64,000 nt of DNA from Paraphoma chrysanthemicola (Eukaryota; Ascomycota; Dothideomycetes; Pleosporales; Phaeosphaeriaceae), in the NCBI GenBank assembly GCA_020744225.1, contig JAGMWG010000002.1, forward strand, positions 806,001 through 870,000. The letters run 5' to 3'. Below are positions 44,972 through 56,500 of the stretch, one piece after another. A program made the translations under genes and the position numbers. Numbering within the stretch: the stretch's first letter is position 1; each line of letters starts with the position of its first letter. Below the pieces are notes generated by a model. That model searched no databases. It was given only the letters and a program-made list of their open reading frames with translations, and was not told the origin of the DNA.

Positions 44972-46360
44972 ATGAGGACGATCACGCTCCTTGGGTTGCT
45001 TGCTTTCAGCTCGCGGTCCCAATTCTTGCAATCAGTGAAGTCACCGACAAGAAGTAGGCTCCTCCCTGCCACGTGAAGGCTATCGTGGTTGACACACGAG
45101 GTCAAGATGAAGATTCGACATTGATCTTTGGATACTGATTAAGATAGCTGCTCCCGACTCGACTGTAAGCAGACAGAGTATTTCCGGCAACCAGAACGAG
45201 CAGCAACAGCGGCCGATCCGCCCAAGCCAGCTCCTCGACCACCACCGCCACTACCAGTGCCAGCAAGACCGGAACCCGCAACCCAACCTGCTAGTGATGC
45301 GCTTTGGGACAAATCTGGTGCAAAGGGCTGCACGCTCGGATGGGGGAGTAAGGACTCATTGTTCACCGATTGAACTGCGCTGACCAGTTATGACAGTGCA
45401 AGCAACAGATCGGGAAGCTGGTGCACTCTACGTGCCGATACGCGATACTGCAAAGAGCGCTTTCACTCAGACCAGTGACCTTCAGAAGTGGTACTGGTAC
45501 CTCTTTCCAGGAGAACGGCTTAGCGAGAGCTTCCATGATCTCTATCGGACATGGGGTATCGGGTGGGCGCTCGATGACCTTGGCATCAGCACAGTGCGTC
45601 ACCATCACAAGGTCAAGAAGGGAAAATCGTACTAACTTTGTGTCAGTATCCGGATGACTACGAGGGAGCTAAGAATATCATGGTGAACATTGGCCATGAG
45701 AACTTCGGCATTGATCTTCCTGTCGACGAGCAATGGTACGGAGTAGGTCAGCGACTGTATCGAGCAACCGGGGCGTCGTATACCTTTACCGTCAATCCAG
45801 AAGAGGGCATCATAATTGCCCTCAACCGAGAGTCACCCAAGTGGGCAGCAAAAGACCGAAGACCGGAGCTACCAGACAATCTCTTGCCCCAGCTCAATCA
45901 GTTCTCGGATGTCGCATGGGTGACGTGGAAGTCCATGATTGTTCCCCCATGGTCGCCTGGAGTGCCAATCAACAGTCTAAAGTACTTCATGGCTGTCCGC
46001 ATCACCAATGTCGAGACACGACAGATACTGAAGCGCGCTCTGGATGCAAATCACTGGGAGCTGAGCGAGTGGCCGGGCCATTCTTTCGAACGAATCTGGC
46101 CGGAGACGAAGGCAATTCTCGGCTCACCGAATGTCCAAGGCTTCGCATACTTCTTGATTCAGCACAAGGCGGAGCTCGGCAACATGTTTATTGACAAGAT
46201 CCAGGTCTTCAAGGGCGAGACCAAGAATGGGGAGCCGTGTATATTGATGCATCTAAGGCAGCCATTGGGCCAGCCGAGCGATGCTGGTGAGGTGGGCGTC
46301 GAGAATCGTACCGAGGATGGAAACACAGTGCGAGAGCATACATTCCGCGCGAGGCTATGA
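44972..46360 (+). CDS. Uncharacterised, possibly secreted multi-exon protein
   Basis: The well-supported part is two exons, 45390 (or slightly upstream) to 45593 and 45647-46360. They are joined across a 53-nt intron (GTGCGT...CAG) with a perfect TACTAAC branch point. Upstream at ~45160-45345, an open frame gives a Pro-rich peptide (PKPAPRPPPPLPVPARPEPA) then ALWDKSGAKGCTLGWG, which can splice in frame into the next exon (GTAAGG...CAG). Farther up, 44972-45034 encodes MRTITLLGLLAFSSRSQFLQ, a plausible signal peptide ending at a GTGAAG donor; its link is uncertain. The core has YLFPGERLSES, GVGQRLYRATGASYTF, EEGIIIALNRESPKWAAK and FAYFLIQHKAELGN. I believe related multi-copy proteins with W-D-K...KG starts exist in Mycosphaerellaceae, from memory only. 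No function known. Confidence 0.5.
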
Positions 46361-47388
46361 AGGGTCTAGGGTTGTGATGAAGGGCAATGCCAAGCCAGGG
46401 AGATTCTCAAAGCTGCCTCTTGCTCCCACAGTGACAGTCATAAAGTATGGAGCTGGGTATCGTGAAGTGCTTCTGACAAATACTTGGTTGCTCACCATAC
46501 CCAAACGTGCGCTCCTACCTCGACGTCTCTGAGGGCTACTTCCCCGCGGCACCGAGGAAGTCACGACCCAGGGCGCGGCGAAAACCGGAGCCTCGCATTT
46601 CATACCATTTGAACCTTGGAAGTCGGCCTCAGTATGACTCCCACGTGAATAAGTTTCATCACAAGCCCAACTCAAGGCTCTTTCAATATCGCTGACAGCC
46701 AATTGCCGTGCTGCCCTGGCGGGAGAGGCGCTCAGTGCATCCGTGTGGCCGCTTGTGAATGAGGGGACGATGCGGACGCGCAGCGCAGCGCAGCAAGCTT
46801 AAATAAAGCTCACGTCTCACCTCGTCGCGCATCCGGACCCGCTCTCGCCCTGCGCGTTGTTTGCCTTCTTTCCTCACGGCTCCGTTCTCGTCGTTGATCA
46901 TGTCGTGCAGACGGCCAGTGCGTCGACGCTCGGTTGCGCACGTCATCCAGCCACCTGCGCAGTTTCGCGTCTGATGCCCCGCGTCTGATGTTTGCGGCAT
47001 GAAGCGCGTGACAACGGCTCCAAGCACTCAATGCAGCACATGCCGTCCCCTCAGGCAATCAATACCACCTTGCCTACCCATGGGGTACGGGTCATTAGCC
47101 GCACGACCGGACGGACTCGTACGGCAAAACAGCGGCCGAATGTCCAAGCTTGGGGCTCTGCTCTGGCCTGGCTTAAGTTGACGGCTTTTGCCTCGGATTA
47201 CGATACCCCGCTGGCTGGCCACTCGAGTTACTAAACGTTAGTACCGCCGTCCTATCAACCGAGTTCCTTCGCCGTTTTGCGCCTTTGGTCCCAGACCGCG
47301 GCCGGAAGCGAAAAAGCTAGCATACCGCGACGATTCTCGTGGGCGCCATACTCCGAGGTTAACCACGTCTCAACATTCAACTGCCGCC
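46361..47388. other. Intergenic region and IDH promoter
   Basis: About 1 kb with no supported gene. The last 150 bp are C/T-rich (TCAACCGAGTTCCTTCGCC, CTCAACATTCAACTGCCGCC) as in leaders of highly expressed fungal genes. Confidence 0.4.
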
Positions 47389-49001
47389 ATGAGGCCTGCC
47401 ACGTCTGTCACCGCCGCTCTCCGCGCCTCTTCTTCTGCACTTGCCCGCCTGCCCCGACAACAGACGAGTACTTTTGCAACCCGGTGTCTAGCTTCCCAGA
47501 CTGCTGCGAGATCGGCACAGCTTTTGAACACCCGCCGCACCACCACAAACAGCCCCTCCACTACCACCACCACACCCACTTTCTACGCACAGATTGGACA
47601 GGTCAGGATGGCGTCTACCACGGGAATCAAGAAGATCAAGGTCAAGAACCCGGTCGTGGAGCTTGACGGCGATGAGATGACCAGGATCATCTGGCAGGTC
47701 ATCAAGGACAAGGTATGCAGACGGCAGGAGCAATTGGCGAGACGCATGTTGACGCGGGCAGTTCATTCACCCGTACCTCGACATTGACCTCAAATACTAC
47801 GATCTCGGCCTGGAATACCGCGACGAGACCAACGACCAGGTCACCATCGATGCTGCCGAGGCTATCAAGAAGTACTCGGTCGGAGTCAAGTGCGCGACCA
47901 TCACCCCGGACGAGCAGCGAGTCGAAGAGTTCAAGCTGAAGAAGATGTGGCTGTCGCCCAATGGCACCATCCGAAACCACCTGTAGGACACCCGTAGAGA
48001 CTACCCAGGGCAAATGCTAACAACCTGCAGAGGAGGAACCGTCTTCCGCGCGCCCATTGTCATTCCCAAGGTCCCCCGCCTCGTACCAAGCTGGAAGAAG
48101 CCCATCACCATCGGCCGTCATGCGTTCGGTGACCAGTACCGCGCAAAGGACCGTGTCATCCCTGGTGAGGGCACGCTCGAGATGGTCTACACACCCAAGG
48201 GCGGCAAGCCTGAGGTCATCAAGGTCTACGACTTCCCGGCCGAGGGCGGTGTCGCGCAGACGCAGTACAACACAACCGAGTCGATCAAGGGATTCGCACA
48301 CTCTTCGTTCAAGCTCGCGCTAGACAAGAAGGAGCCTCTGTACATGACCACCAAGAACACCATCTTGAAGGCATACGACGGAAAGTTCAAGGACGTCTTC
48401 CAAGAAATCTACGACACACAGTACAAGAAGGAATTTGAGGCTCTCGGCATCTGGTACGAGCACCGCTTGATTGACGACATGGTCGCCCAGATGATCAAGA
48501 GCGAGGGTGGTTATATCATCGCCATGAAGAGTGCGTCCCCGTATTACATTTGAGAGTGCTATGCTAATGGCTGCAGACTACGATGGTGACGTCCAGTCCG
48601 ACATTGTCGCCCAAGGTTTCGGCTCCCTCGGCCTCATGACCTCGGTCCTCATCACCCCCGACGGCAAGACCTTCGAGGCTGAAGCTGCCCACGGCACCGT
48701 CACTCGCCATTACCGCGAGCACCAGAAGGGCCGCGAGACCTCCACCAACCCCATTGCATCCATCTACGCCTGGACACAGGGTCTCGTCAAGCGTGGCGAG
48801 CTCGATGACACCCCAGAGCTGGTTGTCTTTGCTGAGCAGCTTGAGAAGGCGTGCGTAGACACTGTTAACGAGGACAACATCATGACCAAGGATCTTGCGC
48901 TTGCATGCGGAAAGAAGGAGAGGAGCGCGTGGGTCACCACCAACGAGTACCTGGATGCTGTTGAGCGGAGGTTGAAGGCCAGCTTGAAGGAGAAGCTATG
49001 A
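47389..49001 (+). CDS. NADP-dependent isocitrate dehydrogenase
   Basis: Oxidative decarboxylation of isocitrate to 2-oxoglutarate with NADPH formation. Exons 47389-47712, 47762-47982, 48031-48530 and 48577-49001 give 489 residues. The core is nearly textbook: ELDGDEMTRIIWQ, KYSVGVKCATITPDE, LSPNGTIRN, GRHAFGDQYRA, LIDDMVAQMIKSEGGYI, NYDGDVQSD, EAAHGTVTRHYREHQKG, STNPIASIYAW. The first 73 residues are basic, Ser/Thr/Arg-rich and acid-free, a mitochondrial presequence. An internal Met at residue 74 (47608) starts MASTTGIKKIKVKNPVVELD, which would give the cytosolic form; single-gene dual targeting is known for the Aspergillus nidulans orthologue idpA. It ends KEKL, not a canonical peroxisomal signal. 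It links the TCA cycle, NADPH and nitrogen assimilation. Confidence 0.95.
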
Positions 49002-49481
49002 GTAGATGAAGCACGAAAAATGTGGTGATTACGACTTTACTGTTAAACATTGGATTCTGAGCATGTAGATGGAGTTCGTCTAGCTTACACCGTATGCAGG
49101 ACTTTAAATAGAGAAACCTTGAACCATGTCTTGTCTCACCCCGGATCGGCTCCCTCGGATTTCGTGCCCGATGTTTGTTTTGGACCCTGATACTCAACAG
49201 AATCCGCGCGTCAACATCTTCTTGGAGGTCCATCTCTTTCGAGATGCCTCTTCATCTTCGTGGCTGTCCGTCGCCATCTCCAGCGTGCTCGTGCATATTT
49301 CCATGTCTCACGGCATCATGCAACTCATGTGGGTCCAGCTTTTTTGTTTGTCGCACACGTCTGAGCGCCAAAACACTGGCGAGCAAGACAATAAACTGTC
49401 ACTTATGTAACATCGTGAATCTCGGTCTCAAACGCAGGCCACGACTTGGGTCGCTTTCATCCTTTCCTTTGAAAGTCCCAC

Positions 49482-52400
49482 GTGATGCGCGCTTTCACTA
49501 ACTCCTCGGAGCTAGGAATGGCTGCCAAGACTGGCGATTATGACAAACGGAAGCTAGGACAAGATCAAGAGGTCTCACATGAAAACATCGACCCCGCAAG
49601 TACAACTACGCCGCCATCGTTCACGGAGAAGGTATCAACCCCAAGGTCAACCCAAGCCAGCGACGGCAGGTCCACGCCGTTGCGCAGGAAGTTTCTGGAA
49701 GAGGTCGATATGTCGCCTGCTACGCCGCCGAGAAGTCCGACGCGCCAGTCGCCTGCGAAGGGTAGGGAGAGCCCGAGTAGGGGAAGAGAGAGCCCGACCA
49801 AGGGAAGAGAGAGCCCAACGAAGCAGAAATTGGAGATCGGGCAGAATGGTTTCTATTTTAGCTGCGAGCTGCCGATGAGCAAGGTCACGCCGAAGAAGTC
49901 TGGAACTCCTGGAGCGACGACGCCTAGGACGAGGACGCCGAGTCCGACGAAACACTCTGGAGTGTTGGAGGTCGCGAGCCCGACGAAGAAGGTTGCGTTG
50001 AAGGCTGCAGATTATGCGCATCTGGAGGGAGGGCTAAGCTCGCCAGTCAAGAAGATGAACACACCGACTAAGACTTTACATGGGCTCACACCTAACCCGT
50101 CAAAGACCACAGTTGTTGGAATACCGAAGAAGTCCACGCCCGCGCAACCCAAGTTCAATACGCCGCACCGAATCGTAAACACACCAGAGCCAACTAAACG
50201 TTCCTCGAACCACAAGATTACAATAGCGAATTTGAAGAGTCATGAACGTCCCACCAGTCCATCGAAGACGTCGACACCCACCAAGGTTCGACCCGGCACT
50301 CCACTCCGGAAAGTAGCAACACCGGTACCGGCCAAGACACCTGCATATCGTCCCAAATCGCCAACAAGATCGATCAAGCGTGCCACTAAGCTTGTGAACA
50401 AGCAAATTTCGTCAGATATACCAGCATTACTGATCCCGCTCGAATGCTTGACGGACGGCACGAAAGAAGAAGTCACGAAAACAGAAGCCGCACCCACCAC
50501 CGTTGACACAACGAGACTTCACACAAACCAACTTGCGGAAGGACAGCGCTCAAAGCTATCAAGAGAGTCTTCATTTGACATCGGTGATCTAATGGCAGGT
50601 CTTAAGAATTTCATCGCCACATCGAAAGATGATGGGCACGAGGGAGACCAGTCTGCACCGCCCACACCGCTGAGGAGAGCTGCCGAGGGTATGAATGCAA
50701 CTGCAGCTCAGACTACGCAAGACGTTGTTCAAGGCAGCGACCGGAAGGATTCAGCACTTCCAGAGCCTACTGAGCTGCTGAAAAGCGCAGGTGGAAATGA
50801 TAAGATTGTTCTACCGATCCGACTGAAGAAGCAGGAGCCACTACAGGTCACTTCGTTGTTCAGGATAATTCCGAATGATGGTTCGGCCGTGCCTCATAGT
50901 GCGCAGAAGCCAGTGTTTGAGCACCCGCCTTTGCTGTTCCCCCCAGAGGCTTCAGTCCAGGGTGCAGAACTCGCTTCAGAGAAAGTGGACTCAACTCCAC
51001 GCAGCAAGGAACATGTCAATGGGCGAGAAACATCTCCTCAACCTTCGCCTTCCAATCGCATTCTAGCACCAACACCGAGACGCATAGGCACAGACCCTTC
51101 CATTCTCCTCGCCATGCAAAAGGAAATGGACACGATGGAGACATCCATGCGTCATTCATTCGGAGTCGACTATTCATTCTCTGGCAAGGAGAACGCGTTC
51201 GAAATACCGGCTATGGCGAATTCATTGCTTGATTCTGTATCACAAGTGCCGACGACCGTCAGGCCGAAGCGTACATTGTCGCGTGCTACATCGAACACTT
51301 CCACATCGACCGCCTCCTCGATGAGCACTGTACGTGCTAGTATGTTGCTTGATCCGAAAGATTCTAGTGCTACTCCGACTGCTCAGCGCAAGGCGAAGTG
51401 GCCGTACGTGGGCAAGTCGCCAGCACAAGCAAGGGGAGAGAGATTGACAGCTATGAAAGAGAAGAATACTGAAGAGTGGGAATCTCGGGCTCTAAAGGGT
51501 ACACAACAAGATCCTTTCAACTCGGCCAAGGCCAATGAGAAGAATGTGGCTGGGAAGGATAAACCACGCTTGCGTTACCAACCCAAAGCTGCTGGAGCAA
51601 CTCGTCAAACATCAACTACATCACGCAAGGCTGCAGTCACACCAGCTCGACCGACACATACGCCTGCACGTGGAACTATCCCACGCGGTCCGCGAACGTC
51701 CGTCTTTGATTCGACCTCGTCGGCGGCAAAGTCTCCACGATCAATTCCTAAATCGCCCAATCCTTCTCCGCACGCCAAACCTCCTACCAAAACTTCAACC
51801 GATCCTCGTCAGTCGAAGAAGAAGTTCGCTGGCGCACTGGACATCGCAGAGCGCGTTGCAGAATGGAACAGTGAGGACCGAAAGCGTGCGGCAAAGGAAA
51901 TGGAGAAATCGAAAGAGGTCGCAACCCCAAGCAAATCCACCAAGACCGGACACGAAGCTGACAAGGGGGAGAGCTACACGCCCGAAGGCTCGCCCACCAA
52001 ACTCCCCTCGCCAATCAAGAAACTCGACTTCAAGCCTGCTACCAAACCGGCAATAAACTTGACGCCGAAACGCGCTGGCCCGAAGAAACCAACGACGATA
52101 ACAACAACACCTAAACCACCACCTTCATCCCCCGGACCCAAACCAAAATATAAATCCAAACCCACCATATCAACCCCCACTAAACACAATCCTCCCTCCC
52201 GTCCAAAACATCTCCCTCCCCATCTCCGCACACGCAACCCACAACCTCCACGCACCCCAGTATCGCGTATTGCACGCATGGATCCCAATGCGTTCCGCAC
52301 ACCGAGTAAGGAGATTGAGAGCAGTTTGGATCAGGCGATTGATAAGAAGATCGAGGAGGATAGGAGGGCGGGGAAGGGGTGGACTGGAGTGGATGTATGA
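49482..52400 (+). CDS. Large disordered basic S/T-P-rich protein (972 aa)
   Basis: One exon, no recognised fold. Dozens of SPxK/R and TPxK/R sites (GRESPSRGRESPTKGRESPT near residue 95, TPTKVRPGTPLRK, SPTRSIKRATK) make it a good candidate for CDK phosphorylation. A KEN-box-like SGKENAFE lies near residue 570 and a related HENIDP near the N terminus, compatible with APC/C-regulated turnover. A short better-conserved-looking block (KWPYVGKSPAQARGERLTAM, then KEKNTEEWESRALKG) around 640-680 may be the functional core, and another helical one (KKKFAGALDIAERVAEWNSE) is near 785. It is rich in Lys and Pro to the end. Probably nuclear or cytoskeleton/spindle-associated; that is inference. An alternative start is Met 13 (MAAKTG). 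Transcribed in the same direction as IDH, 480 bp downstream. Confidence 0.75.
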   Translation: MMRAFTNSSELGMAAKTGDYDKRKLGQDQEVSHENIDPASTTTPPSFTEKVSTPRSTQASDGRSTPLRRKFLEEVDMSPATPPRSPTRQSPAKGRESPSRGRESPTKGRESPTKQKLEIGQNGFYFSCELPMSKVTPKKSGTPGATTPRTRTPSPTKHSGVLEVASPTKKVALKAADYAHLEGGLSSPVKKMNTPTKTLHGLTPNPSKTTVVGIPKKSTPAQPKFNTPHRIVNTPEPTKRSSNHKITIANLKSHERPTSPSKTSTPTKVRPGTPLRKVATPVPAKTPAYRPKSPTRSIKRATKLVNKQISSDIPALLIPLECLTDGTKEEVTKTEAAPTTVDTTRLHTNQLAEGQRSKLSRESSFDIGDLMAGLKNFIATSKDDGHEGDQSAPPTPLRRAAEGMNATAAQTTQDVVQGSDRKDSALPEPTELLKSAGGNDKIVLPIRLKKQEPLQVTSLFRIIPNDGSAVPHSAQKPVFEHPPLLFPPEASVQGAELASEKVDSTPRSKEHVNGRETSPQPSPSNRILAPTPRRIGTDPSILLAMQKEMDTMETSMRHSFGVDYSFSGKENAFEIPAMANSLLDSVSQVPTTVRPKRTLSRATSNTSTSTASSMSTVRASMLLDPKDSSATPTAQRKAKWPYVGKSPAQARGERLTAMKEKNTEEWESRALKGTQQDPFNSAKANEKNVAGKDKPRLRYQPKAAGATRQTSTTSRKAAVTPARPTHTPARGTIPRGPRTSVFDSTSSAAKSPRSIPKSPNPSPHAKPPTKTSTDPRQSKKKFAGALDIAERVAEWNSEDRKRAAKEMEKSKEVATPSKSTKTGHEADKGESYTPEGSPTKLPSPIKKLDFKPATKPAINLTPKRAGPKKPTTITTTPKPPPSSPGPKPKYKSKPTISTPTKHNPPSRPKHLPPHLRTRNPQPPRTPVSRIARMDPNAFRTPSKEIESSLDQAIDKKIEEDRRAGKGWTGVDV

Positions 52401-52628
52401 GGGGTAGGGATGGGGAGGTAGGTGGGGAGGGGGGAGGGGAAGTGGGAAAGGGAGTTACATGAGGACGGGGAAGCATATGCAGGGGCTAGAAAAATGGGAA
52501 AGGAGGAGCGAAGAGAAGAGTAGATTGAATGAGCTTGGCACATGGGAAGTGTGCGTGTTTACCGGGATTATAAAATCTAGGCGGGCATAAATAGCAACTT
52601 TTATGTTGCGAACTCAACTCATCTCATC

Positions 52629-53246
52629 TCATCCTTCCCTCCCTTCCCTCTTTACTGCCGACATTGTTCTTCCTTCCATGTAGCTCTGCCGGAATACATA
52701 TCCGCCGTCATCCTCACTGTCTTCATCGCTACTGTCCTTATCATTCCCACAATCATCATCCGCACACCCCTCACCGGCATCTGATTCATGAATATCGAAG
52801 GGCCTTGCATCAGAGCTCGGGCTTGACCTTGCACTAGACCACCCAAACGTCTTCGGTGATGAAGAAAAAGTAGAAGTAGAAGATGTTAACAAAGGCAACG
52901 ACGCAGACGAGTCTGAGCGGCCGAATGTACGTGACGATCCCGTCGATGACGATGAGGTCGAAGACGCAGAATCGTCAGATCGACCCAGTGTATGTGACGA
53001 TGATGACGCCTCTGAAGAACGTGCACAAGCTGACGATGTAGGTCCAGATCTATCTAGAGTATGCGACAATGGGGTTGGAGATGTGGGATGGGAATGCGAA
53101 GGGGTTGTTGGGAGGCTGAGCGTTTGAGATAAAGATGATGATGGTGTGGATGATGGGTTTGGAGATGAACTGAGCGTGCGAGGGGATGTTGATGTTTTAG
53201 GGCATGGGTGCGCGATATGAGATGTGTTATTGTGTGGATGTGTCAT
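52629..53246 (-). CDS. Ser-rich low-complexity protein with acidic tail
   Basis: 205 residues, more than a third Ser/Thr. Four spaced variants of S-x-T-L/F-x-R/W-S (SHTLDRSG, SHTLGRSD, SRTFGRSD, PKTFGWSS) form an imperfect ~20-residue internal repeat. The C terminus is strongly acidic (DSSDEDSEDDGG) and then basic (SAVKREGREG). No fold or signal peptide. The frame could be an artefact of low-complexity DNA, but the in-frame repeat argues for a real protein. It converges with the 972-residue gene. Confidence 0.45.
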   Translation of the reverse strand: MTHPHNNTSHIAHPCPKTSTSPRTLSSSPNPSSTPSSSLSQTLSLPTTPSHSHPTSPTPLSHTLDRSGPTSSACARSSEASSSSHTLGRSDDSASSTSSSSTGSSRTFGRSDSSASLPLLTSSTSTFSSSPKTFGWSSARSSPSSDARPFDIHESDAGEGCADDDCGNDKDSSDEDSEDDGGYVFRQSYMEGRTMSAVKREGREG

Positions 53247-53567
53247 TTGTGCCAGTTTGGGATCGCTTCTCTTAAGGGTTGTTAATACGAATGTAAAAGT
53301 AGAGGCGCGAGCGTAAACGCCAGACTTCTAGGCCTGCGGAGGGAAATATAACTGCGAATGCAACGACGTGAATCAAAAACACTTTTGATAAATATTTCTA
53401 GAAGATTCAAGAGTTTGGCCTTGTTTTTGTCGGGACATATGACCGAAGCAATTGCCTTCCCACGTGATCTACATTGTCAATTGCTAGCCAATACACACCA
53501 CACTCCCTGTTGTTCAACCATTCATAACAGCGTCCTAGTAAAGAATTAGCTTGAGTCCAATCATACA

Positions 53568-56500
53568 TCACAACATGGCAAAACTGACCCTAGCGACCGC
53601 ATAAAGCGGCTTCACACCCGTCCAGTACTCAAACTGATGCACGCCCTGCCCAACAAGCACTTCGAGCCCATTCACTGCGTTCCACCCCGCGTCTTGCGCG
53701 AGTTGGATCAGCGCTGTGACAGGCGGCTTATACGCCATTTCCAGCAAGATCCTCTCCTCGCCACGCTCCGTCTTGACGCCCTTTGCCTTTTCAAACATTT
53801 CGCACAGCGTCTCGCGAATGTTATCGGCGATAGGCTGATCTGCGGGAATCGTGCCGATTGCGACTGTGGGAATAGATTCCAGGTGCGCAATGTCAGACGG
53901 CGACATAATGACGCGGAGATTGTACGAAGCTGGGAAAGCAGATTTCAGGGCTTCGATCTTCTCCTGGTTGCGGCCCAGGAGATAGATTGGTCCGTAGCCC
54001 ATTTCTTTGAGCGCGTAGATGGCTGCGCGACTTGTGCCGCCGCCGCCGACGACGAGGCCGGAGCCAACGCCATGGGCACCGGTGTTGCGTAGGATGAGAA
54101 TCATGCCGAGGTAGTCTGTGTTGCGGCCGACGAGACGCGTGACTTCTTTGCCGGTCGATTTATCAATGGCGGTCTCGGGCACGATGGTGTTAAGGGCGCC
54201 AATGGCCTCGACTTCGGGTCCGGTGCCGTCGATGAACGGTCTTACGTCTTGTTTCAGCGGAATTGTGACACTAGCGCCGCCAAAGTCTGGGGAACGAATG
54301 ACGTCCTGGATCGAGCTTGCGTCGGTGGTCTCGTGCAAACTGTACACATGTGGCAGTCCGGTCTCGCGGAAAAGACGGTTGTGTAGACGTGGGCTCGGAC
54401 TTTGCGAGACGGGCGAACCAAAGATGCAGAACTTCTTTGTCGGGATCTCGCCCATGAGCGACAGACCGCGTCGAATTTCAGCCGCGGAGAGTTGACCTGG
54501 TGCGGTTGCGGACGGGAGCAATGGATGAGAAACAGGTGTCATGAAGCCGTTGAGTATCCGACTGAGCTTGCCGTGCTCGCCCATATTGATCGCAATGAGC
54601 GGGATGGGATGTGCGGACTCAGCCCAGGTCTTGAAATCGGCGAGTGCAAAGTTGTCCTGCAGCGTTTTGGCCACACCGACGAGCTTGATCACGGTACCAT
54701 ACTGTAGTGCGCGATTGTAGTACTTCATCCACGAGCCATCTTTCCAGCTAAGCTGGCCCTTCGGGTCGTGATGGCTTGCAATGATCTCCGAGAAGCCGCG
54801 AGTTTCCGAAACCTCGTGGAGGATATCCTCTGGCATGGTCATCTCCAAGTCAACGAACTCGCATCCAAGCCGTATGGCGGTCTGGTAGAGTGCTCGAGCC
54901 TCCTCGAAAGCCGTGTCGGGGAACTTGCCGCCCTGCGCCTGTGTTCTCAGCGTGAAGATGACAGGTATTGTCACAACGTTTCGTAAGATGGTCAGTTGCT
55001 CAATCACGAACTCTGGTCCTGGTAAACCTTCTGATCCCTCAGGGTCATCAAGCAGGTCCACTCGAAGCTCGACGGCATCGGCACCGATGACGATCTCAGG
55101 AAGATCTGCTATGCAAGGCTGCAGATTAGGTGCGGATAAGCAGACAAAGAACGACTGCTTCTTCTTCTTGATAGTCTTCAGCGCAGAGGTCTTTCCGGTG
55201 ATGATGTTTAGGAAACGTCCGATCTCAGTCTGCGTATGTGCGAGTGCCTTTGAACCTGTCGCTTGACTATGGAAGCGGTAGTTGCTGCACTCGACATACC
55301 ACGGCTTTCGTCGCAGCCACACGCCCATCATGTCTTCAACATAGGCGGGCCGTGTCTTGTCGATTTGCAGAAATTCGACGACCTTATTAATATCACGAGA
55401 AACCAATAGCACGATGCCGCCAGCCTTTTGGTAGTTGATGAACATCGACCGGGCTTGTGGTGTTTCCACGATGCCACCACCGCACGCGAAGATGTAGCCC
55501 GTTGGCTTCTCCTTCATGGTCGTCTCCAACATCTCGAGTTCTGCTTTGCGGAAGCCGTCCCATCCACTTGTTTTGATGATATCGGGGATGGTCATGCTCA
55601 TGTGCTCTTCAAGTGCGGTGTCGAGATCGATGAGCGGCCAGCCCAAGGCACGCGCCGCCCACCCACCAGCAGTTGTCTTGCCAGCACCTCGCATGCCGAT
55701 AATGAAGATCGACTTCTGTTGGCTTTGCGATGCAAGCTTGTTGGCTATAGCGTGTTCGGCCAATTCAACACCACTTAGCTCGGCCTTGAACTGCTGGTTG
55801 AGAATATCCCAGTAGCCAGGCCATGTCTTGCCGGTGCAGTCTTTCTCAAGAATCAGGACAGAATCTGGTGCTACAAGTGCCAGAACACCGAAACTCATTG
55901 CGACACGATGGTCATCGTAACAGTGAATGCCGGCTTGGGGAGCTCCAAGCTGGTACGCTCGTCCATCAACTTCGATACCATCATCAAACTGGCGGCATGT
56001 AATGCCAAACTTTGCAAGCTCGTCTTCCATAGCCTGTATCCGATTGCATTCCTTGACACGCTGATTTGCAATACCGTAGATGCGCGTTGTGGTTGATGTG
56101 CCGTTTGACGAGCAGACCGCAGCTAGGACAGATGCAGTGAGGAAGGCATCAGTCATTGGCTCCATGTCAATCTCCTTGACGGCCTTCAGCTCTCCACGAG
56201 GAGGACCAGTGACTGTGGTGGAAGTCTTGGTTTGTTCCACTTTACAGCCCATCGGCCTCAGCACTTCAATGGCAAAACGAGCATCGCCCTGTAGCGAGCT
56301 CGAGCCGATGTTCGGCACTGTGCATGTCGTGCCTGTGATAGCAGCGATTGCAAGCGGATAGGTCGCCGAACTGGCGTCACTCTCGACGACGTATTCGGAG
56401 GGATTCGTGTAAGGCTTGTTTGGAATGTGATACGTGTTGGGGTCGCTCTGATCTCGTTCAACCTGGACACCGAAAGCAGCCATCATCGCGATGGTCATGT

